Positions 41,801 through 50,212 of a DNA stretch of 57,439 bases are shown piece after piece. Within the stretch, counting starts at the first letter, position 1; the number at the start of each line of letters is the position of its first letter. Below the pieces are notes generated by a model. That model was not told where the DNA came from, did no database searches, and saw only the letters and a list, made by a program, of their open reading frames with translations. A program made the position numbers and the translations under genes. This DNA comes from Candidatus Gemmiger stercoravium (lineage in GTDB: Bacteria; Bacillota; Clostridia; Oscillospirales; Ruminococcaceae), in NCBI GenBank assembly GCA_019119835.1, contig DWWE01000032.1:1-57439 (forward strand), written 5' to 3'.

Positions 41801-43429
41801 CACTCCACCACCGGCGTGGGGCTGATCTCTCCCCCGCCCCACCACGACATCTACTCCATCGAGGATCTGGCCCAGCTGATCTATGACCTGAAATGTGCCA
41901 ACCGCAAAGCGGCCATCAATGTCAAGCTGGTCAGCGAGGCCGGGGTCGGCACCATCGCCGCCGGCGTGGCCAAGGCCGGCGCCGAGGTCATCCTGATCTC
42001 CGGCTACGATGGGGGCACCGGCGCCGCGCCGGACAACTCCATCCACAACGCCGGCCTGCCCTGGGAACTGGGGCTGGCGGAAGCGCACCAGTGCCTGATC
42101 CTCAACGGCCTGCGCAGCCGCGTGCGCATCGAGGCGGACAGCAAGCTGATGAGCGGCCGCGACGTGGCCATCGCCGCTTTGCTGGGCGCCGAGGAATTCG
42201 GCTTCGGCACCGGGCCGCTGGTGGTCATGGGCTGTGTGATGATGCGGGTCTGCAACCTGGATACCTGCCCCATGGGCATCTGCACCCAGAACCCCGAACT
42301 GCGCAAGCGCTTTATCGGCAAACCCGAGTATGTGATGAACTTTATGCGGTTCATGGCCCAGGAACTGCGGGAATACATGGCCCGCCTGGGCGTGCGCACG
42401 GTGGAGGAGCTGGTGGGCCGCACCGACCTTCTGCGCGTTCGCCCGGAACCCGCCGGGTCCCGGGCCGGCAAGCTGGACCTGTCCGCCCTGCTGAGCAACC
42501 CGCTGATCGAAAACAACCACGTCCATTTCGACCCGAAGGCCGTCTACGACTTCAAACTGGAGCAGACGCTGGACATGCGGGTGCTGATGAAAAAATTCAA
42601 GAAAAGCTTCGAGGCCGCCCAGCCCAAGCCGGCGCGCATCGAGGTAACGGTCGGCAACACCGACCGGGCGTTCGGCACCATTTTCGGCAGCGAGATCACC
42701 GCCAGGTTCGGCAACACCCTGCCGGACGACACCTTCCATGTGCTCTGCCGCGGATACGGCGGCCAGAGCTTCGGCGCCTTCCTGCCCAAAGGGCTGACCC
42801 TGGAACTGGAGGGCGACTCCAACGACTATCTGGGCAAGGGCCTGTCCGGCGGGCAGCTGGTGGTGTACCCGCCCAAGGCGGTCACCTACGACCGGGGTGA
42901 GAACATCGTCATCGGCAATGTGGCGCTGTACGGCGCCACCGGCGGCAAAGCCTTCATCAACGGCGTGGCCGGCGAACGGTTCTGCGTGCGCAACTCCGGC
43001 GCCACCGCCGTGGTGGAGGGCGTGGGCGACCATGGCTGCGAGTATATGACCGGCGGCACTGTGGTGGTGCTTGGCAAGACCGGCAAAAACTTTGCCGCCG
43101 GCATGAGCGGCGGCATCGCCTATGTGCTGGACGAGGACTGGGATTTCTACCAGCGGGTCAACAAGGACATGGTCAGCCTGGAACCGGTGGAGCACAAATA
43201 CGACGTGGCCCTGCTGAAAGACCTGATCCGCGAACATGTGGAGCGCACCGGCTCGCCACGCGGGCGGCAGATCCTCAACGATTTCGGCGCTTACCTGCCC
43301 AAATTCAAAAAGGTCCTGCCCCACGACTATGACCGGATGCTGCGTCTGATCGCCCAGATGGAAGAGAAGGGCGAAGACAACGAGCAGGCGCAGATCGAAG
43401 CATTCTACGCCATGAAACACGCGAAATAA
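38879..43429 (+). CDS. gltB: Glutamate synthase large subunit
   Basis: A 1516-residue amidotransferase. The N-terminal glutaminase domain becomes active when the pro-peptide is removed before Cys23 (DNCGIG). The central and FMN-binding TIM-barrel domains follow (GGKSNTGEGGEAADRYG; QGAKPGEGGQLPG; LISPPPHHDIYSIEDLAQLI), then the cluster motif CNLDTCPMGICTQ for a 3Fe-4S centre, and the C-terminal beta-helix (GATGGKAFINGVAGERFCVRNSGA). It makes glutamate from glutamine and 2-oxoglutarate with electrons from GltD. The ATG at 38879 has GAAGGAGACC upstream; the frame is open earlier but without support. gltD follows after 14 nt. Confidence 0.97.
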   Translation: MERFTERTAPAGLYDPKFEHDNCGIGAVVDIKGRKSHQTIDDALKIVEHLEHRAGKDAEGKTGDGVGILMQISHRFFAKAAEALGIALGAEREYGVGMFFFPQEELLRNQAKKLFEIICRKEGLPFLGWREVPVCPEILGHTARSCMPSIWQGFVGKPARLQPGLAFDRRLYVARRVFEQSSPETYVCSLSSRTIVYKGMFLVKELRLFYPDLQDADYESAIGMVHSRFSTNTAPSWNRAHPNRLILHNGEINTIRGNVDTMLAREETISSPFLEADMAKVLPVVNQGGSDSAMLDNTLEFMVMNGMDLPLAVMVTIPEPWSNSQNMDPKKKDFYQYYATMLEPWDGPAAILFSDGDVMGAVLDRNGLRPSRYYITRDGRLILSSEVGVLDIPAEEIVCKDRLRPGKMLLVDTVRGELVDDERLKAAYAGRQPYGEWLDRNLVNLRDLRIPNEQVPTATPEERVRLQKAFGYSYEDVTGMILPMAKNGSEPAGAMGNDTPLAVLSHTHPPLFNYFKQMFAQVTNPPIDALREKVITSTTIYVGAQGNLLEENSENCKVLKINNPILTETDVLKLKAMKVPGFRVQTVSICYYKNTDLEKAIDRLFVDVDRAYRDGANVLILSDRDIDEYHVAIPSLLAVGAVSKYLVRTKKRTAMALILESGEPRRVHDFATLLGYGACAINPYLAQQTIHELIEEGLLNKDYYAAVTDYNKAVLAGIVKIASKMGISTIQSYQGSQIFEALGISRQVVDKYFTNTVTRVGGITLQDIQEDIEQRHRQAYDPLGLDTAAALPSLGAHKFRSGPQAEQHLYNPLTIHLLQQACQTGSYETFKKYTAAIDQVGPDQTHLRDLLDFNYPEAGVPLDEVESVESIVKRFKTAAMSYGALSEEAHECMAIAMNRLGGKSNTGEGGEAADRYGTERNSAIKQVASARFGVTSQYLVSASEIQIKMAQGAKPGEGGQLPGAKVYPWVAKTRHSTTGVGLISPPPHHDIYSIEDLAQLIYDLKCANRKAAINVKLVSEAGVGTIAAGVAKAGAEVILISGYDGGTGAAPDNSIHNAGLPWELGLAEAHQCLILNGLRSRVRIEADSKLMSGRDVAIAALLGAEEFGFGTGPLVVMGCVMMRVCNLDTCPMGICTQNPELRKRFIGKPEYVMNFMRFMAQELREYMARLGVRTVEELVGRTDLLRVRPEPAGSRAGKLDLSALLSNPLIENNHVHFDPKAVYDFKLEQTLDMRVLMKKFKKSFEAAQPKPARIEVTVGNTDRAFGTIFGSEITARFGNTLPDDTFHVLCRGYGGQSFGAFLPKGLTLELEGDSNDYLGKGLSGGQLVVYPPKAVTYDRGENIVIGNVALYGATGGKAFINGVAGERFCVRNSGATAVVEGVGDHGCEYMTGGTVVVLGKTGKNFAAGMSGGIAYVLDEDWDFYQRVNKDMVSLEPVEHKYDVALLKDLIREHVERTGSPRGRQILNDFGAYLPKFKKVLPHDYDRMLRLIAQMEEKGEDNEQAQIEAFYAMKHAK

Positions 43430-43443
43430 GGAGGTGGACCAAA

Positions 43444-44925
43444 ATGGGAAAAGTGACCGGATTTATGGAGATCGCCCGGCAGACCGGCACGCAGCGGCCG
43501 CCGGAAGAGCGCATCCGGGATTTTAACGAATTCCACCTGCCGCTGCCGCTGGAAGAACAGCAGGCCCAGGGCGCCCGCTGCATGGACTGCGGCGTGCCTT
43601 TCTGCCAGAGCGGCATGATGATCGGCGGGATGGCCAGCGGCTGCCCGCTGCACAACCTGATTCCCGAATGGAACGACCTGGTGTACCAGCGACGGTGGGA
43701 GCTGGCGCTGCAGCGCCTGATGGCCACCAACCGATTCCCGGAATTCACCAGCCGCGTATGCCCGGCCTTGTGCGAAGCCGCCTGCACCTGCGGCATGGCC
43801 GCCGGGGCGCCGGTGTCCGTGCGGGAAAACGAGCACGCCATCATCGAATACGGCTACGCCAGCGGCGCGATGCGGCCGGTTCCCCCGCCGGTGCGCACCG
43901 GCAAGAAGGTTGCGGTGGTGGGCGCCGGCCCCGCCGGGCTGGCGGCAGCCGACCTGCTGAACCGGCGCGGCCATACCGTGACCGTCTATGACCGGGAAGA
44001 CCGCCCCGGCGGGCTGCTGATGTATGGCATCCCGAATATGAAGCTGGACAAATCGGTCATCGAGCGCCGCATCGCACTGATGGAAGCGGAGGGCATCCGA
44101 TTCGTTCTGGGGGCCGATGTGGGCGGCAGCCTGCCTGCCCGGGAAGTCCTGGAATCAGCCGACGCCGTGGTGCTTTGCTGCGGCGCCAAGCAGCCCCGGG
44201 ACCTGCCGGTTCCCGGGCGGGAAGCCGCAGGGATCCACTTTGCGGTGGATTACCTGACCAGTGTGACCCGCAGTCTGCTGGATTCCCGGTTTGCAGACGG
44301 GCGGGCGATTTCGGCCGCCGGCAAACAGGTGCTGGTGGTGGGCGGCGGCGACACCGGCAACGACTGTGTGGGCACCGCCATCCGCCAGGGCTGCGCCGGT
44401 GTGGTGCAGCTGGAAATGATGCCCTGCCCGCCGCAGACCCGCACCGCAGACAACAGCTGGCCGGAGTGGCCCCGGGTCTGCAAGACCGATTACGGCCAGC
44501 AGGAGGCCATCGCCCTGTTCGGGCAGGACCCCCGGCTGTATCAGACAACCGTCAAGGAATTTCTGTGCCGGGAGGACGGCAGCGTCAGCGGCGCCGTGAT
44601 CGCCCGGCTGGAAAGCCGGGTGGATGAGTCCACCGGCCGCCGGGTCATGGTTCCCACCGGGGAGGAGTTCACGCTGGACTGCGACCTTGTGCTGATCGCC
44701 GCCGGCTTTACCGGCTGCCAGCCCTATGTGGCGGACGCTTTCGGGGTGGAACTGACCGGCCGGGGCACCGTGGCCACCGGCGCGCCCTATACCACCGGCG
44801 TGCCCTCGGTTTTCGCCTGCGGCGATATGCGCCGGGGCCAGAGCCTGGTGGTCTGGGCGCTGCGGGAAGGCCAGGAGGCCGCCGCCGCGGTGGACCGTTA
44901 TCTGATGGGGTACACGAACCTGTAA
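43444..44925 (+). CDS. gltD: Glutamate synthase small subunit
   Basis: A 493-residue flavoprotein that passes electrons from NAD(P)H to GltB. N-terminal cysteines for two 4Fe-4S clusters: CMDCGVPFC...GCPLHN and RVCPALCEAACTCG. FAD-binding GAGPAGLAAADLL at about residues 156-168, and a second dinucleotide fold VVGGGDTGNDC at about 300-310. TTAGFTG-like IAAGFTGCQPY and FACGDMRRGQSLVVWAL close the FAD domain. It overlaps no gene and follows gltB closely, with GGAGG upstream of its ATG. Confidence 0.96.
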   Translation: MGKVTGFMEIARQTGTQRPPEERIRDFNEFHLPLPLEEQQAQGARCMDCGVPFCQSGMMIGGMASGCPLHNLIPEWNDLVYQRRWELALQRLMATNRFPEFTSRVCPALCEAACTCGMAAGAPVSVRENEHAIIEYGYASGAMRPVPPPVRTGKKVAVVGAGPAGLAAADLLNRRGHTVTVYDREDRPGGLLMYGIPNMKLDKSVIERRIALMEAEGIRFVLGADVGGSLPAREVLESADAVVLCCGAKQPRDLPVPGREAAGIHFAVDYLTSVTRSLLDSRFADGRAISAAGKQVLVVGGGDTGNDCVGTAIRQGCAGVVQLEMMPCPPQTRTADNSWPEWPRVCKTDYGQQEAIALFGQDPRLYQTTVKEFLCREDGSVSGAVIARLESRVDESTGRRVMVPTGEEFTLDCDLVLIAAGFTGCQPYVADAFGVELTGRGTVATGAPYTTGVPSVFACGDMRRGQSLVVWALREGQEAAAAVDRYLMGYTNL

Positions 44926-44943
44926 AGCCATCTGCCTTTACAC

Positions 44944-44996
44944 AAGAAGATCCCTGCGCATTCCGCAAAGGAGTGCACAGGGATCTTTCTTTTTGT
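44944..44996. terminator. Bidirectional terminator between gltD and the MATE gene
   Basis: AAGAAGATCCCTG, GC-rich loop, CAGGGATCTTTCTTTTTG: shared by the two convergent genes. Confidence 0.87.
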
Positions 44997-45011
44997 CAGA
45001 AGGTCCGGGAT

Positions 45012-46397
45012 TCAGGCATTGTCCTGCAGGGCCGCCCGTGCTTCCCGGTGGTCCAGCGAACGGAACAGCCGCCGCAGCACCACCACCGCCGCGATGCAGA
45101 GCACTACTTCCGCCACCAGCTGGGCGTAAGCCAGACCGTACAGCGGGAACAGGTAGTTCAGGATGCACAGCGCCGGAATCTCCAGCACGATCTTGCGCAT
45201 GATGGCAAAGATCAGGGCATTTTTGCCGAGCCCACAGGCCTGGAACACCCCCACCGCCAGGAAATCAATGCCGAGGAAGGGCAGCCCCAGGCTGAAGCCC
45301 TGCAAAAAGCGGGTGCCATAGGCGACGATGCTCTCGTTTTCCATAAACATGCTGATGAGCCAGCCGGCCGACTGGTGGCAGAAGATCGCCGCCAGCACCA
45401 TGAAGGCGCCCGAGACCTTGATGCTGAACAGCACCGCCCGGCGCATCCGCTGGCCGTTGCCGCTGGCATAGTTGTACCCCACCAGGGGCTGGACCCCCTG
45501 GGAAAAGCCGGAGGAGATATTCCAGGGCACCTGATAGATCTTTTGGGCGATGCCCATGGCGGCCACCGCATCCGCCCCGAAGGCCGAGGCAAAGTTGTTG
45601 AGCAGGGTCATGCCGGTCACGTTGAGCAGGTTCTGGATGGAGGCAGGAATCCCCACCTGCAGCACCCCCACCACGATGGGGCGGCGGAAGCAGAACTTGC
45701 GCGGGTCGATGCAGACGCTGGTGGTGTGCCGCCGCAGATACAGCAGGACAAAGAAGTACAGGCAGGCCACACAGTTGGACAGGAAGGTGGCGAAGCCGGC
45801 GCCGGCCGCCCCCATCCCAAAGCCCCAGGGCATGATGAAGACCGGATCCAGCACAATGTTCAGCAGACAGCCGCTCATGGTGCCGATGCTGGCGTGCATG
45901 GTGGAGCCTTCGGCCCGCACCAGGTAGGCCATGATGACATTCAGGATCGCCGGCGGCGCCCCGCAGGTCACCGTCCAGAACAGATAGTCAGCCGTCGCCT
46001 GGAAGGTGGTGGCGTCCGCCCCCAGCACGCCGAGCAGCGGCGCGGCAGCCAGGGTATACCCCACCGAAAACAGCACCGCACAGATCAGCGAACAGTAGAA
46101 CCCGAAGGCCGAGCTGCGCGCCACCGTGTCCTGGTCCTTCAGCCCCAGCGCACGGCTCATCATGCTGGAACTGCCGATGCCGAACAGGTTGTTGATGGCG
46201 TTGAAGGCCAGCAGCAGCGGCGCCGCCAGCGCCACGCCGGCGCTTTGGACCGGGTCGTTGAGCATCCCCACAAACAAGGTATCGGCCAGGTTGTACAGCA
46301 CCATCACCAGCGAACTGAGGATGGTGGGCACCGACAAGGTCATCACGGCGCTGGGGACCGGGCGTTCCTCAAACAGGGCGAGACGGGATTGTTCCAT
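45012..46397 (-). CDS. MATE-family efflux transporter
   Basis: A 461-residue protein with about 12 predicted membrane helices in two repeats. It starts with a cytosolic EQSRLALFEERPVPSAVMTLSVPTIL segment; NLADTLFVGMLNDPVQSAGV and the equivalent block in the second half (FGADAVAAMGIAQKIYQVPW) are typical of NorM/DinF-type exporters. It uses Na+ or H+ gradients to expel drugs or metabolites; the substrate is unknown. The ATG at 46395-46397 has AGGTGTAGGAAAA upstream; an ATG six codons earlier has no ribosome site. It has its own promoter. Confidence 0.9.
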   Translation of the reverse strand: MEQSRLALFEERPVPSAVMTLSVPTILSSLVMVLYNLADTLFVGMLNDPVQSAGVALAAPLLLAFNAINNLFGIGSSSMMSRALGLKDQDTVARSSAFGFYCSLICAVLFSVGYTLAAAPLLGVLGADATTFQATADYLFWTVTCGAPPAILNVIMAYLVRAEGSTMHASIGTMSGCLLNIVLDPVFIMPWGFGMGAAGAGFATFLSNCVACLYFFVLLYLRRHTTSVCIDPRKFCFRRPIVVGVLQVGIPASIQNLLNVTGMTLLNNFASAFGADAVAAMGIAQKIYQVPWNISSGFSQGVQPLVGYNYASGNGQRMRRAVLFSIKVSGAFMVLAAIFCHQSAGWLISMFMENESIVAYGTRFLQGFSLGLPFLGIDFLAVGVFQACGLGKNALIFAIMRKIVLEIPALCILNYLFPLYGLAYAQLVAEVVLCIAAVVVLRRLFRSLDHREARAALQDNA

Positions 46398-46501
46398 TTT
46401 TCCTACACCTTCCATACACAGCGCCGTCCTGCGGTCCGCAAAGACCGGCGGGCGGCGCCTGTTCCCGCCGGCAAAAGACCGCAGCGGGGCATATTGATAT
46501 T

Positions 46502-46530
46502 AGCATAGCACGTTATTTTGCGCTTGGCAA
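46502..46530 (-). promoter_or_regulatory. Promoter of the MATE gene
   Basis: Minus strand TTGCCA (46525-46530), 17 bp, TATGCT (46502-46507), about 100 bp before the start. Confidence 0.65.
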
Positions 46531-46593
46531 GGGCGGCGGAAGGTGTATTTTTGCCGGGCGCCGCAGCGGCGTGGCTCCCCGGCCGCCCTGCCT

Positions 46594-49287
46594 TCACAGC
46601 CAGGTGCGGAAGCGGCGCAGGTAGGCCGTTTTGGCCAGGCTCGCCAGCAGGATGTAGCCCGCCACGATGCCGGCCAGGGCGGCGAAGTAGCCCAGCGGCA
46701 GGGCGGTCAGCCCCAGCGCCGGGGCCAGCGGCGTGAAGGGCAGTGCGGTGGCCGCCGCGATGCCGGCCAGCGTCAGCACCGTGACCGGGGCCGAAGCGCG
46801 GCTCTGCACAAAGGGCAGCCGTGCGGTGCGGATCATGTGGATGACCAGCGTCTGGGTCCACATGGAGGCCACGAACCAGCCGGTCTGGAACAGGGCGATG
46901 AAGGCGTCCTGCGCATCAGGGGCCAGCTGCGCCGAAAACAGCCGGCCGCCGGTCGCCGCCGGGCAGAAGACGAAGTACATCACAAGGAAGGTCGCCCCAT
47001 CAAACACCGAACTGACCGGGCCGTTCCACAGCATGAACCGGCCGACGCCCCGGGCGTCCCAGCGGCAGGGCGAACGGAGATACTCCGGGTCCACATGATC
47101 CCAGGAGATGGCCGTGCAGGAAAGGTCGTACATCAGGTTCAGCAGGATCAGCTGCAGCGCCGTCATCGGCAGAAAAGGCAGGAAGGCGCTGGCCGCCAGC
47201 ACCGACAGCATGTTGCCGAAGTTGGAGGAGACGGTCATCTTGATGTACTTCATCATGTTGGCGTAGGTCTTGCGCCCTTCGATCAGGCCGCGCTCCAGCA
47301 CCATCAGATCTTTGTCCAGCAGCACGATGGAGGCGGACTCCTTGGCGATATCCACCGCCGTGTCCACCGAGATGCCCACGTCGGCAGCTTTCAGGGCCGC
47401 CGCATCGTTGATGCCGTCCCCCATGTAGCCGACGCTGTGGCCGTTCTGCTGCAGGGTCTGCAGCACCCGGGCTTTCTGCGCCGGGGAGAGTTTGGCGAAT
47501 ACCGCGACCTGCTCCGCCTGCCGGGCCAGTTCGGCGTCGTCCATCTCTTCCAGGTCCGCGCCCAGCAGGACCCGGTCGGCCGGCAGCCCGACCTGCGCAC
47601 AGATGGCGGCAGTGACCTTTTCGTTGTCGCCGGTCAGCACCTTGACCTGAACGCCGTAGGACTGCAGCGCCCGGATGGCGGCAGCCGCCGTGGGTTTGGG
47701 CGGGTCCAGAAAGGCCAGGAAACCGATGAGCACCATCTCCCGCTCATCCTCCGCCGAGAACTGCCCCACCGGGGCGGGGTCGTTCTTCTGGGCCACCGCA
47801 ATGACCCGCATCCCCTGGGCGTTCAGCCGGTCGGCCCGGGCCAGCACCTGCTCCCGCAGCGCTTCGGTCAGCGGCAGGACCCGGCCGCCCCGCTCCACCC
47901 AGGCGCAGCAGGCCAGCATTTCCTCCACCGCGCCCTTTGTCACCATCTGGGTCTTGCCGGTCGGGCCGCTGACCACCACGCTCATGCGGCGGCGTTCAAA
48001 GTCAAAGGGGACCTCGTCCACCTTGCAGTAGGTCTCGATCAGCCGCCCGGCCCCCTGCTCCCGCTGCTTTTCGATGACGGCCAGGTCGATGAGGTTTTTC
48101 AGCCCGGTCTGAAAATAGCTGTTCAGAAACGCATGGCGCAGCACCCGGTCGTCCGGGTTGCCGTCCACGTCCAGGTGGTATTCCAGCACCACCTTGTCCT
48201 GGGTCAGCGTACCGGTTTTGTCGGTGCAGAGGATGTCGATGGAGCCCAGGTTCTGGATGGCGTTGAGGTTCTTGATGATGACCTTTTTCCGGCTCATGGC
48301 CAGCGCGCCTTTGGCCAGCGAGGTGGTGACGATCATCGGCAGCATTTCGGGCGTCAGCCCCACGGCCACCGAGATGGCAAACAGCACCGCCTGCATCCAG
48401 TTGCCCTTGGTGAACCCGTTGAGCAGCAGGACCAGCGGCACCATGGCCGCCATAAAGCGGATCAGCAGCCGGGATACCGCCCCCATCCCCTTTTCGAAGG
48501 CAGTTTTGGGGGGCTTTTCCTCCAGCGTTCCGGCCATGCCGCCCAGCATGGTATCGCCGCCCACCGCGACCACCACGGCCCGGGCGCTGCCGCTGATCAC
48601 ATTGCTGCCCTGAAAGGCCAGGCAGGGCAGCTCGGTAAGCGGAGCGCTGGCGTCTGCCGCTTCGGCGGCGGACTTTTCCACCGGCTCGCTCTCCCCGGTC
48701 AGAGCCGACTGGCTGATGAACAGGTCCTTGGCGTTCAGGATGCGCAGATCCGCCGGGATCATATCCCCCGCCGCCAGATGGACGATGTCCCCCACGACCA
48801 GTTCTTCCATCGGGCGTTCCTGCTTCACGCCCCCGCGCTCCACACAGGCGGTCGTGTGGATCATGGCGGTGAGCTTGTCGGCCACGCTGCCGCTGCGGGT
48901 CTCCTGCACGAAGCGCAGTGCGCCCGACACCGCCACCATCACCCCGATGATACCCACCGTCATAAAGTTTTTCTCCCCGGGTTCCGCCAGCAGGATGTCG
49001 GTGACCACCGATACCGCCGCCAACAGCAGCAAAACCAGCGAGAAGGGATCGGCAAAGGCTTCCAGCAGCCGCCGGGCTGCCGGCTTGCGCTTGGTGTGTA
49101 CGATCCGGTTGGCGCCGCAGCGTTCCCGGGCGGCTTCGGCCTGCGCCTCGCTCAGCCCCGCAGGGGTGCTGTGCAGCCGGGCCAGCAGCCGGTCTTCCCG
49201 GTCGGCGGCCGCACGGCGCAGACCGGCCTGCACCGCACGGATTTTGGCGGGACGGTTGCCCGCACGGTTTTTGTTGAACATCTTCAT
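46594..49287 (-). CDS. mgtA: Magnesium-transporting P-type ATPase (MgtA, P3B)
   Basis: An 897-residue ion pump importing Mg2+ under limitation. It has a cytosolic N-terminal extension, an actuator domain with [11 protein letters not shown] (TGES), the phosphorylation motif [13 protein letters not shown], the nucleotide domain with [20 protein letters not shown] and [20 protein letters not shown], and ten predicted membrane helices; [17 protein letters not shown] is the MgtA-type ion-site segment. The start ATG (49285-49287) has GGGAGGTACAGAC upstream. A long leader (49288-49893) with an M-box riboswitch controls it. Confidence 0.96.
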   Translation of the reverse strand: MKMFNKNRAGNRPAKIRAVQAGLRRAAADREDRLLARLHSTPAGLSEAQAEAARERCGANRIVHTKRKPAARRLLEAFADPFSLVLLLLAAVSVVTDILLAEPGEKNFMTVGIIGVMVAVSGALRFVQETRSGSVADKLTAMIHTTACVERGGVKQERPMEELVVGDIVHLAAGDMIPADLRILNAKDLFISQSALTGESEPVEKSAAEAADASAPLTELPCLAFQGSNVISGSARAVVVAVGGDTMLGGMAGTLEEKPPKTAFEKGMGAVSRLLIRFMAAMVPLVLLLNGFTKGNWMQAVLFAISVAVGLTPEMLPMIVTTSLAKGALAMSRKKVIIKNLNAIQNLGSIDILCTDKTGTLTQDKVVLEYHLDVDGNPDDRVLRHAFLNSYFQTGLKNLIDLAVIEKQREQGAGRLIETYCKVDEVPFDFERRRMSVVVSGPTGKTQMVTKGAVEEMLACCAWVERGGRVLPLTEALREQVLARADRLNAQGMRVIAVAQKNDPAPVGQFSAEDEREMVLIGFLAFLDPPKPTAAAAIRALQSYGVQVKVLTGDNEKVTAAICAQVGLPADRVLLGADLEEMDDAELARQAEQVAVFAKLSPAQKARVLQTLQQNGHSVGYMGDGINDAAALKAADVGISVDTAVDIAKESASIVLLDKDLMVLERGLIEGRKTYANMMKYIKMTVSSNFGNMLSVLAASAFLPFLPMTALQLILLNLMYDLSCTAISWDHVDPEYLRSPCRWDARGVGRFMLWNGPVSSVFDGATFLVMYFVFCPAATGGRLFSAQLAPDAQDAFIALFQTGWFVASMWTQTLVIHMIRTARLPFVQSRASAPVTVLTLAGIAAATALPFTPLAPALGLTALPLGYFAALAGIVAGYILLASLAKTAYLRRFRTWL

Positions 49288-49356
49288 GTCTGTACCTCCC
49301 ATCAGGTCTGTGATGAATGGGAAAAGGTACAGTGCCTGCGGCAGACCGGCCCCGCC

Positions 49357-49482
49357 CTAGGCGCCGCAGCGGATGCGGGCCCCGGGGGCCGCCCCGTCCG
49401 GTGCCGGACGTTCCGTTTTGCTCCGGTCTGCCAAAAATAGGTCCGAACATCGGCCGGCACTGTTCCTGGTTCCCGCGTCCAT
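49357..49482 (-). CDS. Possible second leader ORF of mgtA (41 codons)
   Basis: ATG at 49480-49482 preceded by GCGAGGTGAACAAC, ending in TAG at 49357. It encodes 41 residues starting MDAGTRNSAGRCSDLFLADR, rich in Arg, Gly and Asp, with no hydrophobic segment and no resemblance I recognise. It lies between the second hairpin and mgtA in the same transcript. It may be a regulatory leader ORF or a chance frame; the ribosome site is its main support. Confidence 0.3.
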   Translation of the reverse strand: MDAGTRNSAGRCSDLFLADRSKTERPAPDGAAPGARIRCGA

Positions 49483-49525
49483 GTTGTTCACCTCGCTTTA
49501 CACAAAAAATCCCGACATACAAACA

Positions 49526-49564
49526 GCGCCCGCGTTCTGCATCCAAGTGGCAAAACGCGGGCGC
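49526..49564 (-). terminator. Second terminator-like hairpin in the mgtA leader
   Basis: Minus strand GCGCCCGCGTTTTGC, a loop, GCAGAACGCGGGCGC, then TGTTTGTATG and, 10 nt later, a T6 run. It follows leader ORF 1 by about 20 nt. Confidence 0.6.
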
Positions 49565-49583
49565 CGGGCACAGCAAACAAAGG

Positions 49584-49658
49584 TTACGGGCGCAGGCGCC
49601 CGGACCTTGTGCAAGCTATGCAGCTGTTTCGTTTTGCCCTACTTCGGCATATCTCCAT
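49584..49658 (-). CDS. Putative mgtA leader peptide (24 codons)
   Basis: ATG at 49656-49658 behind a strong AAGGAAGGTGAGG site, stop TAA at 49584-49586. The 24 residues begin MEICRSRAKRNSC and end SGRLRP; six are Arg and three Cys. The last eight codons form a hairpin (GGGCGC/GCGCCC, 49588-49601). It sits after the M-box terminator and before a second terminator-like hairpin, a leader-peptide position. Proline-rich MgtL in Salmonella mgtA shows that such peptides exist for this gene; this one is not similar in sequence, so the role is inferred. Confidence 0.5.
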   Translation of the reverse strand: MEICRSRAKRNSCIACTRSGRLRP

Positions 49659-49693
49659 GGCGCCTCACCTTCCTTTCCGATCTCATTTTCTCC

Positions 49694-49727
49694 AAACAAA
49701 AAGCCCGCCTGACAGGCAGGCGGGCGC
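49694..49727 (-). terminator. Expression-platform terminator of the M-box riboswitch
   Basis: Minus strand GCCCGCCTG, ACAGG-type loop, CAGGCGGGC, then TTTTTGTTTGG. Confidence 0.9.
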
Positions 49728-49739
49728 AAAACATGGATG

Positions 49740-49887
49740 GAGTGTTCGCCTGAGCTTTAACTCTGCAGGGCGTTGCAGCTGCGTTAGGGTGCGCCTTGGT
49801 TTCGACGCATCCTGTTCACCAGCGCATGGTGTCTCCACCATTTTGCGGCAGCAGCCCATATCCCTGCAGGAGCCTTACCTATCAAAC
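49740..49887 (-). promoter_or_regulatory. M-box (ykoK) magnesium riboswitch
   Basis: In RNA order the conserved ATAGGTAAGGCTCCTGCAGG start, GGATATGGGCTGCTGCCG, AAAATGGTGGAGACACCATG, a hairpin-rich middle, and the closing ACGCAGCTGCAACGCCCTGC and AGAGTTAAAGCTCAGG segments; GCTCCTGCAGGG and CCCTGCAGAG form the basal helix. M-box aptamers fold on Mg2+ and stop transcription of Mg2+ uptake genes, which fits mgtA downstream. Confidence 0.93.
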
Positions 49888-49893
49888 AAGTAT

Positions 49894-49922
49894 ACAATAC
49901 CATGGAATCCCTCGCCTGTCAA
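49894..49922 (-). promoter_or_regulatory. Promoter of the M-box/mgtA transcript
   Basis: Minus strand TTGACA (49917-49922), 17 bp, TATTGT (49894-49899), placing the transcript start right at the M-box. Confidence 0.8.
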
Positions 49923-50060
49923 CCCCCGCCTTGATTTTTCGGGGGCCGGCCGCCTTCCCTGTCGGTTGTTTTGTCCATATCGCAAGCCGGCTTTCCCGCC
50001 GTGGCCGGGGGCTTGGGGCCGGTCAAAACTCTCCCTTTCACGTCTTTGCCCGCCGGGCGG

Positions 50061-50101
50061 AAAGTGTCCGTTTTTGCGACACTTTGGGGAAATTGTCCCA
50101 A
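50061..50101. promoter_or_regulatory. Candidate operators upstream of the first TetR-family gene
   Basis: Two adjacent inverted repeats: AAAGTGTC-9 nt-GACACTTT (50061-50085) and TTGGGGAAATTGTCCCAA (50084-50101). The second contains GGGACAATTTCCC on the minus strand, nearly the same as GGGACAATTCCC at 51992-52003 in the radical SAM intergenic region. Confidence 0.5.
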
Positions 50102-50131
50102 AAAATTCATTCCGGCCCGCCGCCCGCCCCG

Positions 50132-50160
50132 GTGACACCCCCCGGTGAGCGTGCTACAAT
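50132..50160 (+). promoter_or_regulatory. Promoter of the first TetR-family gene
   Basis: GTGACA (50132-50137), 17 bp, TACAAT (50155-50160), about 50 bp before the GTG start. Confidence 0.55.
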
Positions 50161-50212
50161 AAAGAGGTGAAAGCCCTGTGGAACGGCGCACGGCAGAGGG
50201 GAGGCGTACCGC

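Noticed and set aside
38720-43420. Very long open frame (about 1566 codons) on the strand opposite gltB
   Set aside because: It mirrors gltB codon for codon, a common artefact of GC-rich third positions; the His/Val/Leu/Gly-rich product shows no domain, and gltB is certain.
48002-49576. Open frame of about 524 codons on the minus strand in another frame of mgtA and its leader
   Set aside because: Its composition (Gly, Arg, Pro, His) is that of a shifted frame of mgtA, and it begins inside the second leader hairpin.
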